Positions 17,701 through 24,804 of a stretch of 42,236 bases of DNA are shown here, piece after piece (position 1 is the first letter of the stretch; every line of letters begins with the position of its first letter). The notes beneath the pieces are model-generated. The model did not search any database, was not told where the DNA came from, and saw only the letters and a program-made list of their open reading frames with translations. The translations under genes were made by a program, and so were the position numbers. Origin of the DNA: a bacterium (lineage in GTDB: Bacteria > Myxococcota_A > UBA9160 > UBA6930); contig JAAELW010000061.1 in the NCBI GenBank assembly GCA_024226235.1, forward strand, positions 1 through 42,236, written 5' to 3'.

Positions 17701-17958
17701 GCGCTCACGGTTCCGCTCACGGGCCTCACCGTTGACGAGTGGGTGGTGGTCGTGGCCAGGGGAACCGTCGGCAACTCGACCCCTGCCTTCCCCGTCTACC
17801 CGTACAACGCCGACAGCGGCCAGACGCTGGCGCAGCTGAAGACTCTCGATGCAAGTGAGGGGGGCGTGCGAGCGCTCTGCTACACGAATGCCCTGTTCGT
17901 CGATGTGGACGGAAACGGCAGCTTCGACGAACCGGGCGTGCAGCTGGCAGGTCCCTAG
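14707..17958 (+). CDS. Large lipoprotein with PHP metal-dependent phosphoesterase domain
   Basis: A 1083-residue envelope protein. It begins with a lipoprotein signal (LALAAVACLGLAC; canonical lipobox LGLAC, so it is lipidated on the Cys). Residues 30-110 look Ig-like; the middle (about 115-415) has a beta-sandwich of unknown family. Near 425-500 there is a carboxypeptidase-regulatory/CnaB-like fold with SGCVTADGSPAPSARV...DASGCYQADLPSGTYGVAASKEGH. A PHP domain follows with SSDYHVHMLYSPDSR (H637, H639) and VTDHD (H670), then HINHIDSHFGP and IADSDTHT. PHP domains hydrolyse phosphoesters with two or three metals. The final third is beta-rich and ends VDVDGNGSFDEPG. GAGGAG precedes the ATG. It precedes the HEAT-repeat gene by six bases, an operon. 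Confidence 0.82.
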   Translation: MPLRHPFALIALAAVACLGLACPPQPQQIITPAHSSVVGTSSFPVEVHVTGANLDVSATTATLNGVALPLTEGPAGTFTATVDPGDPLLDSNELAVTTPLLGGGARMAISQFDYLPPKARAFEITDSGDLLTGPMAHNQLGDYLIENDVARFVIQAPGQRDLHSVGQFGGNLIDAELVSKPGLDQFFEIQPSINLETVINAQTIEVVNDGQNGETAILRTCGPDDLADYINASSQVEVELGLSLPNVMSIVDDRDYDVTGCTEYRLEPGKKYVAMETTVYNNDASDVKFYAGYYVNGMGSLEQWIRSGSNPLGLGEPLVTSATEILGFMGFGDAEGVDYGLVPIGFAGGLPSSSSFTTSGVSFLLHSHSLLTVLGIDWDPFFNVPGGGSHSFLSYFSVGDGSLANSAAVEAEVKGLSAGTLSGCVTADGSPAPSARVAAGPIVSGAISRVDAHFVTDASGCYQADLPSGTYGVAASKEGHLFEGAGSTPIVHSVTVPAAGAVIAPTIDLPATGRIRIEAVDETSSPVPARIVSVGIDPSPEPTLTYILTGIATVNSGTFNDLKESPERGLTSVNFAGASGIVEFDLEPGDYQITVSRGTEWSIHQQDVTAVAGSTVTVNAQIAPVLDTTGFVSSDYHVHMLYSPDSRIGLVDRALSYSGEGVDNIIVTDHDAVTDLTPTIASLGLTPFVHATIGEEITTFDYGHYNAYPQGQDTSLPSNGSTDWGGAAPPGEDFPSLGHYGLSPAEIEAEVLSDPSNAGLDTVVHINHIDSHFGPLQIDTALEPPQSLLPDPSIFRLDPTVTNFFHDFLALELWNGASVGAQNSFLDKRIGVWMNLLNQGIPSTAIADSDTHTVKDLESAGGRTWTPSSTDSPAGISDSEIGLAVQSQRAVGGQGCYLQTQLVEGAAVADFSLGGDTLVTATDGSVDLEIHLQAPVWAEYDTIEIYRNAETVVAGTSGGTPVAYSANPTSTLTLGGGDFVRNTLNIHAGVSGADRFDTALTVPLTGLTVDEWVVVVARGTVGNSTPAFPVYPYNADSGQTLAQLKTLDASEGGVRALCYTNALFVDVDGNGSFDEPGVQLAGP

Positions 17959-17964
17959 GTCGAC

Positions 17965-19215
17965 TTGACCCGCGCTTCGAAACGACTCGCAGGGCTCACC
18001 CTGCTGCTGTTGCTGACCCTCCCCGCCGCTGGAAGCGGGGAGACAGCACCCGCTGCGGGGGGCCACAGGCTGCTGGAGGGTGCCGCAGCCGCTCCGCTTA
18101 CGGTGGTGGGGCTGATCGAGGATCCGAGCCAGATCGACACCTACGGCTGGCGTGCCCGGCTTCGGGTCGAGCGCGTTCTGGATGGAGAGGCCAACCCGGG
18201 TGATCTGCTGGTGATCGCCTGGGAGGAGTTCATCCCGAAGCGCCCCCCGCGGTTCCCTGCGGGCAAACGAAGCGTACTGGCACTCGAACCGCTCCCTTCC
18301 GGATCCCTCTGGAGGCAGCGGTTCCCCGCGCGCAAGGCCCTGGCCGTGGCGGTGCGGGGAGAGGCCTATCTGAGCAACCCCGGCACCGCCACCCTGGACG
18401 CGCTGGAGCAGTATCTCCGCCTAGCGTCCGAAGATCGCAGGGCGCGGTCCGGCATCGCCGCGCTATCAGCACTGGCGGCGCTCGCTGAGCCGCGGGTGGC
18501 GGCGGCGGCCATCGATGCACTGGAGCACATTCCAGGCCTCGAGACCCGGCTCGACGAGGAATCGACTTCCCACCTCGAAGCACTGCTCCAGGACACCTCG
18601 CGGCCCGTCGATCTCCGCGGCCGACTCATCACGCTGGCGGGGGAGCGACCCCTCCCCTCCTTGGAATCCGCTCTCTCCTCGCTGGCCACCTCCCCTTCCC
18701 CGGTGCAGGGTCCGGCAGTCGCATCGCTCGCACGGCTTCGCGAGGGCCTCTCGGTAGAGCAGACGGCAGTACTGCTCGGCAGCGACGATTCGCTGGTACG
18801 CGCCGCAGCAGCACGATGGGGAGGAGCGGGGATCGCGGAAACGAGGCTGAAGCAGTTGGTGGCGAAAGATCCCGCCGGGGAAGTCCGTGCCGCCGCGTTG
18901 GTCGTGCTGTTCGAACGAAACGGCATGGCGGCTCTCGAGCTCGCCCTCCCGGCGTTCGCCGACACCGATGCACGGGTGCGGGGAGCCGCGATAGAGGGCG
19001 TTGCAAAGCTGGGCGATCCGGTTGTTCCGATACTCCGCGAGCTGGTCTGGAATCCGGACGCAGACCCAGCGTCCCTGACGACCCCGTTGATGACCCTGGC
19101 ACTCACCGGCCCGGAGGGCGTCGCCGAATTGCACAGGATCGCGTCGGAGCACCCTACCAAGAAGCTCCGCAAGTTGGCCCGCTTTGTTCTCGGCAAGGAT
19201 CCAGGGCACGACTGA
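17965..19215 (+). CDS. Exported HEAT-repeat protein
   Basis: A 416-residue protein with a TTG start (17965) and a Sec signal peptide (RLAGLTLLLLLTLPAAGSG). After an N-terminal domain of about 140 residues (TVVGLIEDPSQIDTYGWRARLRVERVL...), the rest is Ala/Leu-rich helical-pair repeats of HEAT/PBS-lyase type. Recognisable units end in patterns such as RGAAIEGVAKLGDPVVPILREL and SLVRAAAARWGGAG. HEAT arrays are binding scaffolds. The start is six bases after the PHP-lipoprotein stop, so the two are probably co-expressed and may interact. No enzyme motif is seen. Confidence 0.75.
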   Translation: MTRASKRLAGLTLLLLLTLPAAGSGETAPAAGGHRLLEGAAAAPLTVVGLIEDPSQIDTYGWRARLRVERVLDGEANPGDLLVIAWEEFIPKRPPRFPAGKRSVLALEPLPSGSLWRQRFPARKALAVAVRGEAYLSNPGTATLDALEQYLRLASEDRRARSGIAALSALAALAEPRVAAAAIDALEHIPGLETRLDEESTSHLEALLQDTSRPVDLRGRLITLAGERPLPSLESALSSLATSPSPVQGPAVASLARLREGLSVEQTAVLLGSDDSLVRAAAARWGGAGIAETRLKQLVAKDPAGEVRAAALVVLFERNGMAALELALPAFADTDARVRGAAIEGVAKLGDPVVPILRELVWNPDADPASLTTPLMTLALTGPEGVAELHRIASEHPTKKLRKLARFVLGKDPGHD

Positions 19216-19298
19216 CGGCACTTCCGTGACCGCATGGACTCGGCTTCACCGGGGAGAGCTGAGGTTCAGCAGGAATTTCGCGGGCACAACCCTCGGGT

Positions 19299-21581
19299 CT
19301 AGTGCGGGAATCCGAACAGAAGCGCTAGCCAACGCAGGAAGCCGGTCGGTTTTCTCCGGGGTCCCTCGGCAACGCGATCTCCCGTGACGAAGTCGAGAGT
19401 CAGGCCGTAGCCCCCGGCCGAAATCTCGTAGCGGCGTTCGTCGAATCCGACCTCGACATAGGGATTCGCGAAGCGCGGGTAATCGGAGATGGGCACTTCC
19501 AGGCCGGCTACCGTGAGGGGCTCGTGCCAGCCGAAGGTCATCTCTCCCTGGCTCGGGGAGACGTACTCCACGTCGAAGCCATCGGGGAAGCCATTGCCAT
19601 CCTCGTCTCCAAGAGGCGTCGTCATGACAGGTGCCGACTCGATCGCGGTGCGGAAAGCCTCGAAGGATCCCCATTCCGCGGCACTTCCGACCTCGACGAT
19701 CCAGACGTTCTTCGGACTCCCCGGTGCGACCAGGTCGAATGGGAGACCGCCATTCTCGAAGACCTCGGGTTGCCCCGTTCGCCACTCGGTCGGCAGCAGT
19801 GAGTAGAGAGCGACGAACCCTTCCCCCTTGCGCCCGAAGGTCCAGTGGCCCCCCTGAACCGGGTCCTCGTCGAAGTGCGCCCACGGGAAGTAGGCATGGG
19901 TCTCGGAACGGTATTCGAACCCGTAATAGGGAATCGGGCCATACTGCGGTGCGTAGATGTGGATCCCGACGTTCTCGTGCTGTGCGGAGCGCGGCAGCGA
20001 AGCCTCACCCGTCCAGTAGCCTGGGCCCGGCTCGTCTTCCCGCTGCCAGTTCCAGTCCGGAGGAACCGGGGTGCCGTCGGGGATCGGAAGGTACCCCGGG
20101 TGTTGTGTGAAGACGATCGCCTGTTCACCCAGGGTCGCCTGCCAGATGTGGTGCTGTGATCCGCGCAATCCCTTCCGGTAATCCTGTGCGGTGGAGAGCA
20201 TGGTGTCCGCGGTGCGGTGGGTGTAGGTGTTGACCTCCGACAGAGTCGCTTGGTTGACCATGGGCCACAGGAGTTGGAGAAGCGCACGCGCGCGCCTGAC
20301 GGTCTCCCCCATGTCGCCTTCCACCCAGATGGGACCAGCCAGTCTCCAGTAGTCCGAAAACTGCGAGTCCCAGAGGTTCTCCCGCTCCGCGACTTCGAAG
20401 GTCAGCGGGAGCATCATCCAGAGCGGCTGGGCGGACATCGACCACCAGAGGGGCAGGTTCGCCTCGTCCTCCCAGTCGAGACCATACGGGGCGGGCGGAG
20501 GGGGTTGGCTGTTGTCTGCGGGTGGAACCTCGTCGAGCGGCAGGTTCATCCGCTCCCGGTCCACCATCGGGGAATCGTCGCGCGCAATCTTCCTGAGCAC
20601 GCGGGGAAGGCGGTACTTCCTGGCCCGCGAGAGCAGCGTCGCATCCGCTGCCGAAGTACTCGCATAAGGAAGCGCCGTGTCATCGAAGAAGAGCTTGCTC
20701 GATCCGTAGTTGTCCTGGGTCGTCGCGGAGGCTTTGTCCTTGACGTAGGAGCGACCATGCGTCGCTCCCAAATTGCCCTTGTGAAGGTGCAACGCGACGT
20801 CGAGAAAGAGCACGTCGAGAAGCATGGCTGCTCGGTGGGCGATGTAATCATCCCCGCACCACTCCGCGAGGCTGAGCAGAGGTGTCAGATCCTTCTGGTA
20901 GTAGACATCGGAGTGCCACTCCGTGAAGCCCCAACGTGCGCGATGTTCGATCCAGGTGAGAATCTCCTGCTCGGCTCGCGCCCGGTGTTGTGCGCCGGTC
21001 AACCCGGTGACCGTGAATGTCCGATCCGGAAAGAGCTGGCCCGCAAGGTACTCGTTGACGCGAAACAGCAGGATGTGGTTCTCGCTCCAGTACCACATCT
21101 GGTCGACCACCTGCTCACCGTCGACAATTCGAACCGGAGTATCGTCCGTGTACCAGTATTTGAAGTCGAGCACCGCCTGCTCGGCCTCCACCCAGAGAGA
21201 CTCGGAAATCGCCGCGGGACGCTCTGGAAAGGCGTAGAGCAGGTTGATCAGGTAGAGGAGCTGGAAGTCGCTGGTGTCCTCCAGGTTCCAGAGTTTGTCG
21301 AATACAGCGTCCCAGGCATCTGCGGGAACCGCCCCGTCGGGAACCTGGAAATGGGGATCACGGCGCGCCCTCTCCAGGTGGTTCATCACATGAAGGATGC
21401 TGTCGGGGCGAAGGGGAGCCGCCGTGGCGAACTCGAGAAAATCGATCTGCCGATTCTGGAACCACGCACGGGAGACGTACCCGTCCTGGCAGGCGGTGGC
21501 GAAGAAACCGACGAGAACCAACAGAAGGAGCACGAGGGTTCGGTTCGCGCGTCGTCCTTGAATCACTGGATCGAAAAGCAC
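19299..21581 (-). CDS. Large exported lipoprotein, putative (alpha/alpha)6-toroid
   Basis: A 760-residue protein of no family I can name with confidence. The GTG at 21581 follows GGAGG at nine bases and starts a lipoprotein signal (RTLVLLLLVLVGFFATAC; Cys after ATA), so the product is a membrane-anchored lipoprotein. Residues about 50-450 are helix-rich with many aromatics (MWYWSENHILLFRVNEYLAG, WGFTEWHSDVYYQKDL, THGRSYVKDKA), the look of heparinase/alginate-lyase-like toroids. The last ~250 residues look beta-rich (YAPQYGPIPYYGFEY, WTFGRKGEGFVALYS). A role in glycan breakdown is a guess. It is the last gene of a minus-strand group after DUF1800 and DUF1501 genes, 162 bp after the latter. Confidence 0.65.
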   Translation of the reverse strand: MLFDPVIQGRRANRTLVLLLLVLVGFFATACQDGYVSRAWFQNRQIDFLEFATAAPLRPDSILHVMNHLERARRDPHFQVPDGAVPADAWDAVFDKLWNLEDTSDFQLLYLINLLYAFPERPAAISESLWVEAEQAVLDFKYWYTDDTPVRIVDGEQVVDQMWYWSENHILLFRVNEYLAGQLFPDRTFTVTGLTGAQHRARAEQEILTWIEHRARWGFTEWHSDVYYQKDLTPLLSLAEWCGDDYIAHRAAMLLDVLFLDVALHLHKGNLGATHGRSYVKDKASATTQDNYGSSKLFFDDTALPYASTSAADATLLSRARKYRLPRVLRKIARDDSPMVDRERMNLPLDEVPPADNSQPPPPAPYGLDWEDEANLPLWWSMSAQPLWMMLPLTFEVAERENLWDSQFSDYWRLAGPIWVEGDMGETVRRARALLQLLWPMVNQATLSEVNTYTHRTADTMLSTAQDYRKGLRGSQHHIWQATLGEQAIVFTQHPGYLPIPDGTPVPPDWNWQREDEPGPGYWTGEASLPRSAQHENVGIHIYAPQYGPIPYYGFEYRSETHAYFPWAHFDEDPVQGGHWTFGRKGEGFVALYSLLPTEWRTGQPEVFENGGLPFDLVAPGSPKNVWIVEVGSAAEWGSFEAFRTAIESAPVMTTPLGDEDGNGFPDGFDVEYVSPSQGEMTFGWHEPLTVAGLEVPISDYPRFANPYVEVGFDERRYEISAGGYGLTLDFVTGDRVAEGPRRKPTGFLRWLALLFGFPH

Positions 21582-21743
21582 AGCAGGAGACCTCCGATAG
21601 GGCGCACGCCACTCTATCAGAACCGGGGCGCGTTCAGCGCCTGCCCCTCCCGAGCCGCTGCCCATTCAGGAGTGCTCCGACCGGCAACTCTGCCCAAAAC
21701 CCTTCGAACGGGATGGGATCTTTCGACTCGACTTCCCGGGAAG

Positions 21744-22943
21744 CTAAGCGAGCAGGCCGGGGTAGCGGCTGGCCTGGGGAGTGAAGTCGGGAATGACCTG
21801 CCCGGGGTCGGCATTCATGTGGCGCTCGATCAATTCGGCAAAGACGTCGCGGAAGTCGGTCGTCGGCTGAAGGTCGCGCTCTTCGAACAGGTCCTGATCG
21901 CGAAGCCCGGGCCAACCGTCGCGGGTCAGCACCCGTCCGCCGATGACCCCGCCACCGAGGGCCATCACCACTCCGCCGGTTCCATGGTCGGTTCCGTTGC
22001 TGCCGTTTTCGAAACCGACCCGCCCGAACTCCCCCATCGCAAGCGTGAGGGTGCGGCCCGCGTCGGCTCCCAGGTCGCGATGGAAGGCGGCCAGGCTTGC
22101 ACCGAGATCCGCCGCTCCGCTGGCGAATTGGCCGAGTTCGTCCGAATGGTGATCCCAGCCTCCGAGATCCACCGTGACCACCCGAATTCCGATATCGGCC
22201 TTGATCATCGCAGCAATCTCGCGCATCGAGCCCCCGAACCTGGTATCGGGATAGACCTCGCTGGTCTCGGTGGAGATCGATCCGATGACCTCGAGGCTCT
22301 CGAAGGTCGCGGCACCGGTGACCCCGAGCAGGCTGCTGGGATCGCGAGCGTAGACATCCTCCAGCATCGCCCCACGCTCCGCGGCGAAGCTCCCTTCGAT
22401 CGAGAAACCGCCTAGCGAGGACAGCACCAGGCTCTGCGCAGGGCCGAGCAGCGAAGCGGCCTTCGAATTGCCGTAGCTGACTCCTTGGAGCGAACTGCCG
22501 CTCCCAGCGACTTCCAGGAGCCGGTTGAGCCAACCCTGGCGAATCTGCCTGTCGCCTGGAGCGGCCCGCTCCACGAAATCCTCCGCATCGAAGTGGGATC
22601 GGCCCAGGCCGGTATGCCCCACCGCATGGATCAAGTCGAGATCCCCAGCCTGGTAGATCGGGAGAAGATCGGACAGGGAGGGATGAAGACCGAAGAACCC
22701 GTCCAGGTCATTGGCGCTGCCCGCGGAGATGTCGACACGGACCGACGGCCTCAGGCGGTCATAGTCCGGGTCGGCGAACGGCACCACCAGGTTGAGACCA
22801 TCGGGCCCGCCACGCAGGAAGACCACCACCAGCACGGGGTCGGTTCCGGCCGCCCGTACGCGTGCAGGGAAGAAGCCCGGAAGCGCCACGGTCGCGAGCC
22901 CGAGTCCGCTGGTCTTCAGAAAATTTCGTCGTGTCCACGTCAT
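21744..22943 (-). CDS. DUF1501 family Tat-exported protein
   Basis: A 399-residue DUF1501 protein. The N-terminus is a twin-arginine signal, WTRRNFLKTSGLGLATVALPGFF, so it folds before export. The fold is alkaline-phosphatase/sulfatase-like. Family landmarks are VVFLRGGPDGLNLVVPF, LHPSLSDLLPIYQAGDLDLIHAVG, LGGWDHHS and MGEFGR...GTDHGTGG. It starts 31 bp after the end of the DUF1800 gene with GGAGA upstream. DUF1800-DUF1501 pairs are widespread in bacteria with complex envelopes, and their substrate is not known. The pair and the following lipoprotein likely form one operon. Confidence 0.9.
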   Translation of the reverse strand: MTWTRRNFLKTSGLGLATVALPGFFPARVRAAGTDPVLVVVFLRGGPDGLNLVVPFADPDYDRLRPSVRVDISAGSANDLDGFFGLHPSLSDLLPIYQAGDLDLIHAVGHTGLGRSHFDAEDFVERAAPGDRQIRQGWLNRLLEVAGSGSSLQGVSYGNSKAASLLGPAQSLVLSSLGGFSIEGSFAAERGAMLEDVYARDPSSLLGVTGAATFESLEVIGSISTETSEVYPDTRFGGSMREIAAMIKADIGIRVVTVDLGGWDHHSDELGQFASGAADLGASLAAFHRDLGADAGRTLTLAMGEFGRVGFENGSNGTDHGTGGVVMALGGGVIGGRVLTRDGWPGLRDQDLFEERDLQPTTDFRDVFAELIERHMNADPGQVIPDFTPQASRYPGLLA

Positions 22944-22974
22944 GTCGCCATCTCCGGAGCAGTCAGTTGCCAGG

Positions 22975-24486
22975 TCAGTGCATCAGGAATTCGGGGCTCG
23001 CCACGAGCGCCGCACCCATCTCGTCGATCATCCGATCCCCCTCCGTCCATGCGGGAAGGGCCTCCCCCAACTCGACCAGCTTGGTCCGAGTGTGATCGCT
23101 GGCTCCGTTCAGGAGCATGCGTCGGATCACCGCATCTGCAGCCTGGTCGACGTCCTCGAATGCGATGTCCCAGCTGTATTGGTAGCCACTCCATCCGCGG
23201 ACACTTGCGTACCCGACGTTGATGGAGGAGAGCAGGTTTCCGGTGTTCATCCAGTAGCTGGAATCATCCGGGTAGCCGGTCGGGAGGGGATAGGCGTAGA
23301 GATCCTCGCCGAGATCATTCAAGTACCAGGTGAGGGTGAGGGGCAGATCCGGCCCGGTCGCACCGAGAGCTCGGGCGGTACTCGCCACCAGCATCAGCGG
23401 GCGCTTCACCTTGGTGCGGCGATGCGTCATGAACCAGAACTCGGCAGTCTGGAACATCGCCCGTGTGACTTCTCGAAGATCTCCGCCCGTCTCGAGGTAG
23501 ACATTCGAGAGGTAGTTCAGTGTGAGCTCGTGCGGTTCGCCTCCGATGAAGCGCTCGGCGAGCTTCCGAGTCAGGAAGTCCGCAGTCTCGGGGCGGAGGG
23601 CCAGATGGTGGAGTACGTCGAAGCCATCCTGCATCTCACCTCCAGGCGGAATCACGAGATCACCCCCAAGGATCGACTTGGAGCCCGGATCGTGGTCTTC
23701 CTCGTTGAAGAAGAAACCCGATTCGGTCGCATTCTCATCCCACTCGTCGCTGACCTGCCAACCGGTGAACGCACGTGCCACCTCGATGATGTCTTCCTGC
23801 GTGTACCCACCATCCACGCCCATCGTGTGGAGTTCCAGAAGCTCGCGGCCGTAGTTCTCGTTGATCCCCCACTGAGTGCTCAGGGTGTTGTCCAGGTACT
23901 CCATCATCGAGGGAGAGGTCGCGACCGCGACCAGCATGTCCTCGAACTTGCCGAATACGTGGGCACGTATCGCATCCCGCTCGTAGGGAACGATCCCCGT
24001 CCAGCGAACACCCGATGGGGCGTAGACGTTGAAGTGGTTGAACCAGAAGTCGGTGAGCACCGCCTCGAGCTGGCGCCGACTGTAGATGGCCCGCTGGATC
24101 TTGGCTTTTCTCAGATCCGTCTGGAGATCCCACGGAGTACCGGCAGGGCAATCTTCCCAGCAGTAGGTCTGCTCGAGGGTGCGGTAGTCCATGTTCCGCC
24201 AGGCGTAGGCAGCCATCATCGCGTCGAAGTCATCATCCGGAATCGATTCCGGATAGAGCTGCTCTTCCAGATACGGTCGAGGGCCGAGCTCCCGGATTCT
24301 CTCCCGCGAATAGGCATCCGGCCCGTAGCCGAAACGCAGGAGCGCGTGCTCCTCATCTTGTGCTCCCGAGCAGGCCGCCAGAAAGGAAGCCATGGTGAGG
24401 AGCAGAAGGAGCGTCGAAACCGACGCAACCCTCGGGGTGAAGCGGTTCTGCGCCTCGAGGCGGGGACCTTCACAGCGATCGAGCAT
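22975..24486 (-). CDS. DUF1800 family lipoprotein
   Basis: A 503-residue DUF1800 protein. The ATG at 24486 follows GGAGG at five bases and opens a lipoprotein signal (TLLLLLTMASFLAAC, canonical lipobox). Diagnostic family segments are HALLRFGYGPDA, LTDFWFNHFNVY, NYGRELLELHTMG and GYTQEDIIEVARAFTGW, and the C-terminal MIDEMGAALVASPEFLMH. Function is not known; these proteins occur next to DUF1501 and are exported, as here. The reading frame is open 44 codons upstream, but without a signal peptide or ribosome-binding site. It is the first gene of the operon; the divergent TULIP-like lipoprotein gene is 318 bp away. Confidence 0.9.
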   Translation of the reverse strand: MLDRCEGPRLEAQNRFTPRVASVSTLLLLLTMASFLAACSGAQDEEHALLRFGYGPDAYSRERIRELGPRPYLEEQLYPESIPDDDFDAMMAAYAWRNMDYRTLEQTYCWEDCPAGTPWDLQTDLRKAKIQRAIYSRRQLEAVLTDFWFNHFNVYAPSGVRWTGIVPYERDAIRAHVFGKFEDMLVAVATSPSMMEYLDNTLSTQWGINENYGRELLELHTMGVDGGYTQEDIIEVARAFTGWQVSDEWDENATESGFFFNEEDHDPGSKSILGGDLVIPPGGEMQDGFDVLHHLALRPETADFLTRKLAERFIGGEPHELTLNYLSNVYLETGGDLREVTRAMFQTAEFWFMTHRRTKVKRPLMLVASTARALGATGPDLPLTLTWYLNDLGEDLYAYPLPTGYPDDSSYWMNTGNLLSSINVGYASVRGWSGYQYSWDIAFEDVDQAADAVIRRMLLNGASDHTRTKLVELGEALPAWTEGDRMIDEMGAALVASPEFLMH

Positions 24487-24804
24487 CAAGACCTCCGGGC
24501 GTGCCGTGACCTTCTGCGGCCGAAGCAATTCTCCCCGTCTGGGAGGCCTCTCTTCGTCAGGGAATTCCAGGCTCGGTGTAACCGGGGTCACGACACCCCC
24601 GGGGGGGCTGAAGGGCAAGATGGGGTAGATAAAACCCTTGATCTCGACCTCCGCGATCAGGCAAGATCAGCCGGAGGGCACTAACTGACGAGTCAGTTAC
24701 GATACACACAGACTCGTATTGTCGCTCGATTGTCGCTCTGAAGTCGTTCTGGGGATGCGGACCGGGCTAGAACCGGATCCGCAGTCGAAGAGGAGACGGA
24801 AATC
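24487..24804. other. Intergenic region between divergent exported-protein genes
   Basis: This 318-bp stretch separates the DUF1800 gene (minus) from the TULIP-like lipoprotein gene (plus). I see no coding region in it. It contains an imperfect GC-rich hairpin (CCGGGG at 24582-24587 with CCCCGG at 24597-24602), a perfect inverted repeat at 24682-24699, and a direct repeat of TTGTCGCTC at about 24719 and 24730. Strong sigma-70 boxes are not visible. Confidence 0.6.
24682..24699. promoter_or_regulatory. Perfect inverted repeat, operator-like
   Basis: TAACTGAC-GA-GTCAGTTA has perfect 8-base arms and a two-base spacer, a form common for TetR-family operators. It is AT-richer than its surroundings and lies 106 bp before the start codon of the TULIP-like lipoprotein gene and 196 bp before the DUF1800 start. 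Either or both could be controlled from it. No regulator gene is adjacent. Confidence 0.55.

Noticed and set aside
20217-22415. Open frame of 732 codons on the plus strand
   Set aside because: It is antisense to the large lipoprotein and DUF1501 genes and shows no motif or signal. It is a shadow.
22792-24684. Open frame of 630 codons on the plus strand
   Set aside because: Antisense to the DUF1800 gene and to part of the DUF1501 gene; no recognisable domain or ribosome-binding site.
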